64,000 bases of DNA, taken from Marchantia polymorpha subsp. ruderalis (Eukaryota; Streptophyta; Marchantiopsida; Marchantiales; Marchantiaceae). The translations under genes and the position numbers were made by a program. Shown here one piece after another: positions 40,411-53,177 of this stretch. The first letter of the stretch is position 1. Each line of letters starts with the position of its first letter. A model generated the notes under the pieces. That model had not been told where the DNA came from, did no database searches, and worked only from the letters and a program-made list of their open reading frames with translations. Where the stretch lies: contig AP031352.1 in NCBI GenBank assembly GCA_037833965.1, positions 1,778,501 through 1,842,500 of the forward strand, written 5' to 3'.

Positions 40411-41622
40411 TGTGGTACCCCACTTTTGGTAATTTGGAGGAAATTAAAACATTTTTGGAAAACTGTACCACGGCAGCAGTGTAAATAGCATTCGGTGCAT
40501 CAAAATAGAGTGAATTCGGAAGATCGCAGAGATTCTCGAGGGACCTCGTAGAATCTAGGAGTTGGGTGCAGCGTCAAGGAAGGGCACCACCCTCCCTGCG
40601 AGCTCTGAAGGTATGATTTCTTTGGCGCAAGGCGCAAAATCCGCCTTCGGCGCTGCGTCCTCGGCGGTAGGGAAATCTTTCATATTTAGGTCAACCTCCC
40701 AACGCCTTGACCTAGTTAGGGTCTTGTTGGAAAGAGCTCGACGCGCTGATTCCAACGAGCCCAAGAACGCCAACAACGGATGAGGACTCCGGGAGTTATG
40801 AAGGTTGTAAGATACTCAGCTTTCCGCCTACGCACAGGCGAAGAAGTTTTGTCCTATGCGCGGACAAAGGCAGTTCGCCTGCGCACAGGCGAAATAGGGT
40901 TTTTGATGTAGGCGCGAAGTTCGCCTACGCACAGGCGTCCGCCTGTGCACAGGCGCTTCGGCGTCGGCGGGAAATCCGCCTTCGGCCCTAGAAATGCGCC
41001 TTCGGAGGTAGAAATTGTACGGCGCCTTCTGCGCCAGCGCAACGGCGCGGACGAGCTAGGAGCCGCCAAAATAGTAAAATCCGTACGGACCGTACGGACT
41101 GTACGGACGGGACGGATGGATGCTCTCGTGGTCGGGCGGAGTTGCGGCGGCGAGAGCGCCGACGGAGAGACAAGGAACGGACAGTCTGGGGGGAGGCTGT
41201 TGACCGCGGTCAACGCCTTCCGCGCCAGCGCATCGACGCGGACGGACTTCGCCTACGCGCAGGCGAGCGCCTGCGCACAGGCGGGTGAAGTTCCGCGCCG
41301 GCGGAGAATCCGCCGAGGAGTCCGCCTGCGCACAGGCGGGAGTTGAACTTTTGTCCGACATGCGGACAAGCGCCGAGGCGAAGGAAGATTGGCTGAGGAG
41401 CGGTACGAACGAGTGTACCGCGCAAGGCGGAAAAGCCGCCTTCGGCGCTGCGCACCCATGTCCGCGGCGTAGTACGCTCGCGGAGTTCAAATTCGCCAAT
41501 TCGAGCGTGTGAGTTAAATCGGCATCGGCGGAGCGTGAAGCCGCGCGTGAGAGCGGAGACCATTTTAGCGTAGAGCCGGCGCGGCCATCAATTGAGTCGA
41601 CCCTCACGGGCAAGAGCCGACC

Positions 41623-44600
41623 ATGACCTTCGACCGGGAGACGGAGAGCGTCCCATTCTTGAATTCGCGATTCCATTTTCTAGTGCGAGCTGCGCGCGTC
41701 CATCTGCTAGCTGCTAAGCATTCCCGACATCGCCGCGCAGAGGATTACTTGGTGATTGAGAGAGAAGTGAGTGCGCGTGATTTGGAATTGAGTGAAATTA
41801 GAGTTTGCCGAGGAAGCAAGGAGCTCGAGCGGAGCAGAGGGAGAATTAGCGAACAGGCGAATTCCAAGAACGCAATGTCGAGACTGAACCGATTGCGGAT
41901 GCTGCCGCTCCGACTTCCACAGAACAGGCTGCGCGCTTACGAGGAGCGGCTGATAGCAAGAAAGCTCAATTTCTTGCTATGGGGATGGAACTACATCTGT
42001 GTGGATATGGTGCGCGAGTGGCTAGAGCCACAGGGACCACCTACGCGCGGATTGCGGCCGCATGTCAATCGGTGGACGGTCCAAGATTGGGCGCAGGCAT
42101 TGGGGAGGTGTGCCGGCATCCCAGGGCACCTCCTCTTTGATAGTGAGAGCGTCAAGGTGTCTAAGGAGGACGAGGCGCAATTTGTGGAGCTGTTCAAGCG
42201 GGAGAGGTCTACCAAGAATGGGTACAAGACCCGCGATTACAAGGATCGCTTCCGCCGAACTGTGGCTACGGCGCTGCTGCAATTACTGCAGCCACACCGC
42301 GCCTGCTACATCACTTTGTGGCAGGTCTCTTTTGTGGAGTGCATCATCGAGGGAGCTCCAATTCACTGGGCGAGCATCCTGCACAGAGTGATGCGACAGC
42401 ACGCTTTCGAGGAGAAGGGGGGAACTCTAAATCATCTCTCTCCTTTCCTAATCAATTTTTATCGGCAGCGAAATTGTTTGACCGCGGCGAAGCTTGCTCG
42501 TTTTCCGCCGTTGTCCGTCGACCATCCCGGGAAGTATGTGCGGGAGAACGAGGTCGACACTGACGCAGAGGAGTCGCCGACTTCTACTCCGCCAAGGCGG
42601 AGGGACGAAGGAAGAAACACTCCAAGAGCAAGAGTGCCGCGGAAGCGGCGATGAAGAGAGGAGTCCGAAGAGGAGCAGCATCAAGAACGCACTGCTCCCA
42701 TTCGACAGCGGCCGTTGCACGAAGTGTGCAGCCGGCCGAAGCAGAAGGCGCGCAGGCTTGTGTTACTAGCCAGCAGCGCGGACACGGCGACGATTGCCAC
42801 GGAGAAAGGAAGTGCGTCGCCGGAGAAGAACGAGGGAGCGCGGATGTCTGCAGGAGCAACGGACCACGCTGCACCTTCGACGGACGAGAGGCCGCCTACG
42901 GGCCAAGGGCCTCCGGAGTTACCACGTGCGTTGCGGACGGGTGTTCCGCCTGCGCACAGGCGTGCCTCGACGGAAAGGCGACCCCAAGCGGACGTGGACC
43001 TACGCCTACGCGTAGGAAGATGCAGTCCGCCTGTGCACAGGCGTTCGCCTCTGCACATGCCGCCTGCGCACAGGCAGGATTCACCCCCGTTCCAACGTAG
43101 GAAGGGGAAGGAGCCGGCGGAAGATCCGCCTACGGGTCACGGGTCTTCGGGACCAGACCCTCCGGTGCCCAACGCGCCGCGATTTGCGCCTTCGGCGCCA
43201 GGGCCTTCGGGCCAAGGAGATGCGAGCAGGGAGCGTGCGGAGGCCGCACCGTCGGCGGGTAATCCGCCGGTAGATGTGCCTTCGGCGGTAGGGCCTTCGG
43301 GCCAAGGGACATCGGGCGAGCGGCCTCCGGCTATGTCGCCTTCGGCGATAGACGCCTTCGGCGATTAACGCCTTCGGCGGACAAGGCGCCGGCATTTGCG
43401 CCTGCGCACAGGCCAGACACAGACCTCGTGCAGGACCGATCGAGGGAGCAGGACCTGACGGAGGAGCGGACTGTCTGTTCGCGGGACGAAATTTTGGTGC
43501 GCGATGCGCAATCAAACCCCGCGCAGACGCACTCCGCTCGATCGCCTTCGGCGGCGGACGTCGGCGGCAAAGAGGATACGGTCGAAGATTGACAAGCGGG
43601 CGACGGGGATGTAGCACGGCCACATTCGCCCACCGCCTTGGACATTCTAGCGAAGAGCAGCGAAGCTGCAGCTGTGCCTTCGCAGGCAGCACCCGTAGAC
43701 GACGTGCAGCCCCACTCGGGTCAGTCGCCAACGCAATCAATGGCGACTGAAATCCTTAACTCGGATGATGACGACGGAGGCTCCACAGAAGCAATGTCGG
43801 GAGCAGGGGATACCGAGGAGGAGGAGGAGGAAATTGTTGGAGCGCCGGCGGCGGCGCTCTCTGAGCAGGTGATACCGTTGCTGAAGTACTTGGATCGCAA
43901 ATTTGATAAATATGCCGATCCACTCCAGCCGGGATCTTACATCGAATTAGTGCGCAGGCGGACTCGCACTAAAGTCCACACTAGCAAGCTACTAGCTAGG
44001 ACGGACCAGGAGTTGAAGGACTTGAGGGAGAAGCATGCCTGTTTGTGGGGTCAGTACAGCCTTGTGAGGAAATCGCACGCCCTCGACAGGATGAAGAAGG
44101 AGAGACTGGAAGAGCTCACCAGGGATGTGGTGAAGACCACGACGGATTTGATGTCTGAGAGAACTCAGAATCAGATTCTGTCAGAGGAGCTCGTGCGACA
44201 GACGCGTTTGTTGGCGGAGTGTCAGCTCGCACGACAGGCGGATGAGGATTTAATCCGCAGGCTACAGTTAGAGTGTGGGGAATTGAGAGCGCAGCGTGCA
44301 GAGGCCGAATCGCAGTTGGTGGTAATTGAAGATGATCGCAGGCGAGAGGCAGATCGCACGAAGGAGGAGATGGCGAGGCGTGTCGCCCACTATCTCAAGG
44401 GCTACGCCCGCTGGGAAGTGGCGGCGCAGGAGAAACTCACACTGCGTGAGTTTGAGCTTCGCGCAGCAGGGTTGTTGGCAGGCGACAGCAGGAGTCGGCG
44501 GAAGGTGGCGAAGAAGTTAGACGCTTTTCTGTCGAAGGCGCGGGATACCATGTCCACCCTCGAGGTGGAGGTGTCCGCGGCGTTGCAGCGGTTGGGACTG

Positions 44601-44717
44601 CGCAGTCGAGCGGAAGACTGGCAGGGTAGGGAGTTAGTGCGCGGCAGTCCGTCGCGCTGGAGACGTAGCATAGGTTCCGCGGAGTGTAGTGTAGCGTGGT
44701 TCCGTGCAGGCGTGTAG
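41623..44717 (+). pseudogene. Family A U3 ORF, degenerate plus copy
   Basis: ATG at 41623 (MTFDRETESVPFL). The N-terminal domain is open to a nonsense codon at 42652-42654, where the Trp of RRWREES has become TGA. The same frame then continues to a TAA at 43366-43368, inside an expanded run of GCCTTCGGCG microrepeats that also shifts the frame. Another TGA lies near 43591. The coiled-coil part is open in a different frame from about 43638 to the stop at 44715-44717. By eye it is near 90% identical to the copy at 45980-49084. Not functional. Confidence 0.85.
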
Positions 44718-44751
44718 TGTAGTGCAGTGTAGTGCTAGTTAGGACTTAGAA

Positions 44752-44759
44752 GGTATAAA
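44752..44759 (+). promoter_or_regulatory. TATA box of plus A LTR
   Basis: GGTATAAAG, 35 bases after the ORF stop. The CAAGGC-GUUUU-GCCUUG stem-loop follows at about 44766-44782. Confidence 0.6.
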
Positions 44760-45979
44760 GTAGTTCAAGGCGTTTTGCCTTGGGTTCTTTCCCAATTTCG
44801 GAAGTGCAGATCAGGAACTCATTTTCTCTGCGTGTTTGTGTCCTTAGTTCTGTCATCACGCAAGAGGAGCTACCACTTGGCGTTCCGCATTTTGTAGCTG
44901 AACGCCTTCGGCCGAATGTTCAGAGCTAGTACATTGGTTAGAGACTTGAGTAGTTCGGATCTACACCTGAGGGTGATTGCCGATGCTCAGAGCCAGTGAC
45001 TAGTTAGATACTTGAATAGTTTCGCCCCTACACCTTCGAGTGTCTGTTCCTGATTGTACTCCTTTGAGATTTTTCCCCTGAATGCCAAAGTGAAGTTTTG
45101 TTACTTCGTGCAAGCCTTGTAGTATTTCTGGGAATGACAAGTGCCTGAGAATTCAAACTCTTCAATAGACTGTTATTGTGTTACTGAAATGTTTCTCAGT
45201 GAGGCCGTTAGTGCGGACCTGTGTTCTCTGCGCGTTTTGTGAGTTGAGAATGTTGTTGACCGCGTATGAGTGACTTTGATCCGAAGTAGGCAGTCCAAAC
45301 CGGGTTTCCTACGCTAGCAGCAAGCTAGTGGAAGTGTTGTAAAAGCCGGAGATGGGAGTCACTACCCGCAGCTTCGCTCCTACGCGGTGAACAACACTCT
45401 CAACTCACAAAACACGCAGAGAACACAGGTCCGCACTGAAGGACTCACTGTGAAACATTCCAGTAACACAACAACAGTCTATTGAAGAGTTTGAATTCTC
45501 AGGCACTTGTCATTCCCAGAAATACTACAGGTGTTACCCTGAAGGTACCTGCTGCAGCGTAACCTGAATTTACAACCAAGGCTTACACGAAGTAGCAAAA
45601 CTTCACTTTGGCATTCAGGGGAAAAATCCCAAAGGAGTACAATCAGAAAGAAACACTCAAAGGTGTAGGGGCGAAACTGTTCAAGTATCTAACTAGTCAC
45701 TGGCTCTGAGCATCGGCAATCACCCGCAGGTGCAGATCCGAACTACTCAAGTCTCTAACCAATATACTAGCTCTGAACATTCGGCCGAAGGCCTTCAGCT
45801 ACAAAATGCGGAACGCTAAGCTGTAACTCCTCTTGCGTGGTGACAGAACTTAAGGACACAAACACGCAGAGAAAATGGGTTCCTGATCTGCACTTCTGAG
45901 TTTGGGAAAGAACCCAAGGCAAAACGCCTTGAACTATTTTATACCTTCTAAATCCTAACTAGCACTACACTGCACTACG

Positions 45980-48900
45980 CTACATGCCTGCACGGAACCA
46001 CGCTACACTACACTCCGCGGAACCTGTGCTACGTTTCCTGCGCGACGGACTGCTGCGCACTAACTCCCTACCTTGCCAATCTTCCGCTCGACTGCGCAGT
46101 CCCAACCTCTGCAACGCCGCGGACACCTCCACTTCGAGGGTGGACATGGTATCCCGCGCCTTCGACAGAAAAGCGTCGAGCTTCTTCGCTACCTTCCGCC
46201 GACTCCTGCTGTCGCCTGTCACCAACCCGGCTGCGCGAAGTTCAAACTCACGTAGTGTGAGTTTCTCCTGCGCCGCCACTTCCCAGTGGGCGTAGCCCTT
46301 GAGACAGTGGGCGACACGCCTCGCCGTCTCCTCCTTCGTGCGATCTGCCTCTCGCCTGCGATCCTCTTCAATTACCACTAATTGCGATTCGGCCTCAGCA
46401 CGCTGCGCTCTCAATTCGCCACACTCTGACTGTAGCCTGCGGATTAAATCCTCATCCGCCTGCCGTGCGAGCTGACACTCCGCCAACAACCGCGTCTGTT
46501 GCATGAGCTCTTCTGACAGAATCTGATTCTGAGTTTCCTCAGACATCAAGTCCTGCGTGGTCTGCAACACATCCCTGGTGAGCTCTTCCACTCTATCCTT
46601 CCGCATCCTGTCGAGGGCGTGCGCTTTCCTCTCAAGGTTGTACTGCCCCCATAAACAGGCATGCCTCTCCTTCAATTCCCTCAACTCCTGGTCCACCCTA
46701 GCTAATAGCTTGCTGGTGTGGACTTTAGTGCGAGTGTGCCTGCGCACTAAATCGATGTAAGATCCCGGCTGAAGTGGGTCGGCGTATTTATCGATTTTGC
46801 GATCCAAGTACCTCAGCAACGGAATCACCTGCTAAGAGAGCGCCGCCGCCGGCGCTCCAACAATTTCCTCCTCCTCCTCCTCGGTATCCCCCGCTCCCGA
46901 CATTTCTTCGGTGGAGCCTCCGTCGTCATCATCCGAGTGGAGAATTTCAGTCGCCATTGATTGCGTCGGCGACTGACCCGAGTGGGGCTCCACGTCGTCG
47001 ACGTGTGCTGCCTGCGAAGGCACCGCTGCAGCCTCGCTGCTCTTTGCCAAAATGTCTAAGGCGGTGGGCGAATGTGCCCGTGCTACATCCCCGTCGCCCG
47101 CTTGTCGGTCTTCAATCGCGTCCCTTCTGCCGCCGACGTCCGCTGCCGAAGGCGATCGAGCGGAGGGTGTCTGCGCGGGGTTCGATTGCGCATCGCGCAC
47201 CGAAATCTCGTCCCGCGGACAGTCAATCCGCTCCTCCGTCAGGTGCTGCTCCCTCGCTCGGTCCGCGGGGGCTGTGCCTGGCCTGTGCGCAGGCGCAAAT
47301 GCCGGCGCCTTGTCCGCCGCAGGCGCAGCGCCGCGGACGTCCATCGCCAAAGGCGACATGGCCGGGGGCCGCTTGCCCGATGTCCCTTGGCCCTGAGGCC
47401 CTACCGCCGAAGGCGCATCTACCGGCGGATTACCCGCCGATGGTGCGGCCTCCGCACGCTCTCTGCTCGCATCTCCTCGGCCCGAAGGCCCTGGCGCCGA
47501 AGGCGCAAATCGCGGCGCGTTGTGCGCCGGAGGGTCTGGCCCCGAAGGCCGGTGTCTCGTAGGCGGATCTTCCGCCGGCTCCTTCCCCTTCCTACGTTGG
47601 AACGGGGGTGATTCCTGCCTGTGCACAGGCGGCACATGTGGAGGTGACCTGTGCACAGGCGGACTGCTTCTTCCCACGCGTAGGCGTAGGTCCACGTCCG
47701 CTTGTGGTCGTCTGTCCGCGGAGGCTCGTCCGTCCGCGGAGGCTCGCCTGTGCGCAGACGGAACACCTGTCCCCAACGCACGTGGTAACTCCGGAGGCCC
47801 TTGGCCCGTAGGCGGCCTCTCGTCCGTCGAGGGTGCAGCGCGGTCCGTTGCTCCTGCGGACGTCCGCGCTCCCTCGTTCTTCTTTGGCGACGCACTTCCT
47901 TTCTCCGTCGCAATCGTCGCCGTGTCCGCGCTGTTGGCTTGTAACACAAGCCTGCGCGCTTTCTGCTTTGGCCGGCTGTATGACTCGTACAACGGCCGCG
48001 GTCGAATGGGAGCAGAGGGTTCTTGATGCTGCTCTTCTTCGGACTCCTCTCTCCATCGCCGCTTCCGCGGCGCTCGTGCTGCAGGAGTATTCCTCCCTTC
48101 GTCCCTCCTCGTTGACGGAGTAGAAGTCGGTGACTCCTCTGCATCAGTGTCGACCTCATTCTCCCGCACATACCTCCCGGGATGATTGACGGACAACGGC
48201 GGAAAACGAGCAAGCTCCGCCGCTGTCAAACAATTCTGCTGTCGATAAAAATTGATGAGGAAAGGAGAGAGATGATTTAGAGTCCCCCCCTTCTCTTCAA
48301 AAGCATGCTGTCGCATCACCCTGTGCAGGATGCTCGCCCAGTGAATTGGAGTTCCCTCGATGATGCACTCCACAAAAGAGACCTGCCATAATGTGATGTA
48401 GCAGGCGCGGTGTGGCTGCAGTAATTGCAGCAGCGCCGCGGACAAAGTCCAGCGGAATCAATCCTTGTAATCGCGGGTCTTGTACCCACTCTTGGTAGAC
48501 TTCCCCTTCTTGAACAGCTCCACAAATTGCGCCTCTTCCTGCTTGGTCACCTTGACGCTCTCACTATCGAAGAGGAGGTGCCCTGGCATGCCGGCACATC
48601 TCCCTAATGCCTGCGCCCAATCTTGGACTGTCCACCGATCAACATGCGGACGCAATCCGCGCGAAGGTGGACCTTGTGGCTCTAGCCACTCGCGCACCAT
48701 ATACCCACAGATGTAGTTCCATCCCCATAGCAAGAAATCGAGCTTTCTTGCTATCAGGCGCTCCTCGAAAGCGCGCAGCCCGTTTTGTGGTAGTCGGAGC
48801 GGCAGCATCCGCAATCGGCCCAGTCTCGTCATTGCGTTCTTGGAGTTCGCCCGCTCGCTCATTCTACTTCCGCTCCGCGTGAGCTCCTTTCTTCCTCGGC

Positions 48901-49084
48901 AAACTCTAATCGCCCTCAATTCCAAATCACGCGCACTCACTTCTCCCTCAATAACCAGGAAATCCTCTGCGCGGCGATGTCGAGAATGCTTAGCAGCCAG
49001 CAGATGGACGCGCGCAGCTCGCACTAGAGAATGGAATCGCGAATTCAAGAATGGGACGCTCTCCGCCTCCTGGTCGAAGGTCAT
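45980..49084 (-). pseudogene. Family A U3 ORF with two in-frame stops
   Basis: The frame runs from ATG at 49084 (MTFDQEAESVPFLNSRF) to the natural end WFRAGM at 45980. It spans 1035 codons including the terminal stop, and the only breaks are TGA at 48458-48460 (Arg of KDRFRR) and TAG at 46832-46834 (Glu of LSEQVIPLL). No frameshift is seen over 3.1 kb. All domains of the intact protein are present. The rest of this element has decayed further: pol has at least two stops and a frameshift. Confidence 0.87.
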
Positions 49085-50334
49085 GGTCGGCTCTTGCTCG
49101 TGGAGGACGACTCAATTGATGGCCGCGGCGACTCTACGCTGAAACGGTCTCCGCTTTCACGCGCGGCTTCACGCTCCGCCGTCGCCGATTAATCTCTCAC
49201 GCTCGAATTGGTGAATTTGAACTCCGCGAGCGTACTACGCCGCGGACCTGGGGGCGCAGCGCCGAAGGCGGATTTTCCGCCTTGCGCGGTACACTCGTTC
49301 GTACCGCTCCTCAGCCAATCCTCTTCTGCCTCGGCGCGTGTGTCCGCATGTCGGACAAAAGTTCAACTCCCGCCTGCGCGCAGGCGGACTCCTCGGCGGA
49401 TTCTCCGCCGGCGCGGAACTTCACCCGCCTGTGCACAGGCGCTCGCCTGTGCACAGGCGAAGTCCGTCCGCGTCGATGCGCTGGCGCGGAAGGCGTTGAC
49501 CGCGGTCAACCAACTCCGTCCAGACTGTCCGTTCCTTGTCTCTCCGTCAGCGCTCTCGCCGCCGCAACTCCGTCCGTCCAAGAGCGCATCCATCCGTTCC
49601 GTCCGTACTGTCCGTACGTTCCGTACGGATTTTACTATTCTGGCGGCTCCTTGCTCGTCCGCGGCGTTGCGCTGGCGCAGAAGGCGCCGTACAGTTTCTA
49701 CCTCACAAGGCGCATTTCTAGGGCCCAAGGCGGATTTCCCGCCGACGCCGAAGCGCCTGTGCACAGGCGCACGCCTGTGCGTAGGCGAACTTCGCGCCTA
49801 CCTCAAAACCCTATTTTGCCTGTGCGCAGGCGAACTTCCTTCGTCCGCGCATAGGACAAAACTTCTCCGCCTGTGCGGAGGCGAAGAGCTGAGTATCTTA
49901 CAACCTTCATAACTCTCGGAGTCCTTATCCGTTCTGGGCGTTCTCGGGCTCGTTGGAATCAGCGCGTCGAGCTCTTTCCAACGAGACCCTAACTAAGTCA
50001 AGGCGTCCGGGGGTTGACCTAAATATGAAGGATTTCCCTACCGCCGCGGACGCAGGGCCGAAGGCGGGTTTTGCGCCTTGCGCCGTAGGGATCCTAACTG
50101 CAGAGCTCGCAGGGAGGGTGGTGCCCTTCCTTACCGCTGCACCCAACTCCTAGATTCTACGAGGTCCCTCGAGAATCTCTGCGATCTTCCGAATTCACTC
50201 TGTTTTGATGCACCGAAGGCTATTTACATTGCTGCCGGGGTACCGTTTTCCAAAAATGTTTTAATTTCCTCAAAATTACCAAAAGTGGGGTACCACATGC
50301 TCCCCTCCTCAATTGTGAGCGCCCACGCGAACAC

Positions 50335-53174
50335 TCACATGTGGTATTTCTTCAACCGCCACCCGTTCACTCGGGTGCCTAACAAATCGCCGGCCAGATC
50401 CGCAAGTTGGATGGATCCATTCGAGAAGACTTCGACAACCCTGTAAGGTCCCATCCACCTTAGGTGCAGTTTGCCTGGGAATCTGGCATGCCTGCTGTCG
50501 TAGAGCAGTGCCAAATCACCCGCCTGCAGGAGTACAGGTTTGATCTTTTTATCGTATCTCTCCTTCTGGCGGAGCTGGATTTTCCTGCTGCGATCCTCGG
50601 CTTCTCGTATCCTCTCATCCAGCAGCATGACCTCCTGTAATCTGTAGAGCTGACTCTCCTCTGCGCTCACCCTCTGTAAATCCAACGTTCGTTGGGTGGG
50701 TACTTCGAACTCGATCGGGAGGATCGGGTGTTGACCATACACCAGAAAGTATGGTGTCTGTTTGGTCGTAATTTTCTCAGCTGTCCGGTACGCCCATAGA
50801 GCGGCTCCTAACTTTGTATCCCACTCGTGAGCGTGATTCACCGTGACTTTGAGTAGTATTTTACACAGCAGACCATTGGACTTCTCCGTCAATCCATTCG
50901 CCTTGGGATTGTATGGAGTAGTCTTCCGGTGTTTGATGTGGAAATACCGAGTCAGATTTTCGATGATCTGATTCAGAAAATGCGTGCCCCAGTCGCTGAC
51001 TAGCTCTAAGGGACAACCGTAGCGCTTGATAATCGACTCGAACAAGAAGGCTGCCACTGTGGCTGCATCATCCCTTCTGGTGGCCTTGGCTTCCACCATT
51101 TTGGTGGCGTAGTCCGTAGCTACCAGAATGTAGCGCCTTCGTGTGTTTCTAGTCACTGGTTGTATCGGCCCTACAAAGTCAATGCCCCACTTTTCGAAAG
51201 GTGCTAGAGGCATGATGGGAGTCAGGGGCCAGCGTGTTGTAGGCGTTGGTCTCCCCGTCCTCTGGCAACTATCGCATTTGCGGATGTAATCGAGAACATC
51301 CTTAAACATGGTCGGCCACCAATACCCCGCATTTACAATCTTTGTGACTGTGTTCCGGGTGGCATAGTGTCCACCCGCCTCCTCGGTATGCATCGCACTT
51401 ACCACTCTTGGGACCTCTTATTCCTCTAGACACCTGCACAAGCGCTCATTTGCCATCTTTTTGAACAAAACACCCTGCTGGAGTTGGTACGGGCCTGCCT
51501 TATGAATAAAGACAGTCCGCTGTTCCAAGTCCATGCCTACGGGACACTGAAGTGTTAGCAGATATCGGTACAGGTCGGCATAGCGGGACTCATGTCCCGC
51601 AGACAACTGAAACAACTCTTCATCTGGAAAATCGTCCACCAATTCCTCCTCGGTCGGCTGGGTCCATAATCTGGACAAGTAATCTGCATTTTCGTGATGC
51701 ACCCCTTTCCTGGTCTGGACCGTGTAGGTGAACTCTTGTAGCAACAGCACCCATCTGGCTATCCGACCGGATAGGTCGGCTTTCTTGACTAGGTGTTGCA
51801 ATGCGTAGTGATCCACATGGAACACAAACTCGTAGCAGATTAGGTAGTGTCGGAACTTTTTACAGGAGTACACCATCCTCAACGCTTCTCTCTCCGTCGT
51901 GGTGTACTTCCTCTCTGCTAGAGACAGCTGACGGCTCGCGAAATAGATCGGGTAGTCCTTTTTGTTGTCATCCTTTTGGCTCAGTACTACACCATGGCGA
52001 ATGCAGATGTGTCGACGTAAACATGGAATGGTCGATTCCAGTCTGGACTCCTTAGCACTGGAGCAGTCGTGAGTTTCGCTTTAAGAGCCTCGAATGCTGA
52101 CTGCTGGTTCGCACCCCAGGCATAAGGCTCGTCCTTCTTCAACAACTTGGTCAGGTCGGCCGCCAGTGTTGCATACAGGTGTATGAATCTTCGGTAGTAA
52201 CCCACATGACCCAAGAATGCTCGTAGCTCTCTCAGATTCGTGGGTGGCTCAAGCTCGAGTATAACCTTGACCTTCTCGATGTCCACTGCAATGCCGTCTG
52301 CCGAGACCCGATGGCCCAACAAGATCCCACTAGTCATAAAGAAAAAGCACTTCTCGGGATGCAGCGATAAACTGCTCTCCCTACATTTATCGAAGGTCTG
52401 CTTCAGGTGACTTAGGTGTTCAGACCGCTTCCCAAAGACACAGAAGTCATCTATGAATATTTCCAAGAACTTCCTTAGTTGCTCCTGAAAGATATTGGTC
52501 ATCATCCGCTGAAAGGTGGCAGGTGCGTTGCACAGACCGAAGGGCATCTTGTGGTATGCGTAAGTTCCCCAGTCGGTTGTGAACGTAGTTTTATCCTTGT
52601 CCTGTTCCCGGATAGACACCTGATTGTAACCTGAGAATCCGTCCAGGAAGCTATAGCACTCATGTCCTGCGACATGGTCTAAAATGGCATCCGTGAACGG
52701 CAACAGGTGATGATCCTTGCGTGTTGCTGCATTCAACTTCCGGAAATCCTGACACACTCGTATCTTACCCGTCAACTTCTTTGGTACGATAACAATTGGC
52801 GATACTCATTCACTGCTGAACACTGGGTAAATAATACCGGCGCTCAGGTACTTATCTATCTCCTCCTTAACTAGCAAGGAGTATTTTGGGTTGAGGCGAT
52901 ACTGGCACTGACGTATGGGTACTGCTTCGTCCAGTAAATCGATACGGTGTTCCCCATACCGTGCAGGTATCCCCTTCATGTCTTCGATCTTCCAGGCGAA
53001 GACATCGACATAATGGCTAAGGAATGTCTGTACCTCCCTTAGCTCGTCTCCTCTCACTGTACTTGATACCTTCAAGCACTTGTCGGGATTGAGTTGTACT
53101 TCGTGACAGTCACTAGGGTCGACAATGCCCTCGGTGTGACTCGTCTCACTCCTTCCCAGTCCTACCGTTAATTG
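50335..53174 (-). pseudogene. pol: Degenerate pol of A element
   Basis: Matches the intact pol at 27754-30594 along its whole length. Breaks seen: TGA for Trp near 52803-52808 (EWVSPI), a one-base deletion near 51993 in the RNase H region, and TAA for Ser near 51418 (EESEV). Open stretches between them keep FIDD, HTEEAGGHYATRN and the integrase C-terminus VNGWRLKKYHM. The second catalytic Asp region reads DWGTHF instead of DRGTHF. Not functional. Confidence 0.88.
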
Positions 53175-53177
53175 CTA
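53169..53177 (-). promoter_or_regulatory. Readthrough signal in degenerate A element
   Basis: UAG CAA UUA again, in the same place as at 30589-30597, although the genes around it have decayed. Confidence 0.7.

Larger units (their letters stand above)
40411..45374 (+). mobile_element. Family A LTR, plus strand, 3'-truncated
   Basis: Starts TGTGGTACCCCAC and follows the A LTR through the U3 ORF, TATA (44752-44759) and R/U5. It stops abruptly at ACCCGCAGCTT, about 300 bases short of the LTR end. An A LTR in the opposite orientation follows, separated by two bases. TGTTG (40406-40410) precedes it, but no matching right-hand duplication can be checked because the 3' end is missing. Confidence 0.85.

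Noticed and set aside
40411..40488. C-terminal extension of the B ORF fragment (up to 40488)
   Set aside because: These codons belong to the inserted A LTR start (TGTGGTACCCC onwards).
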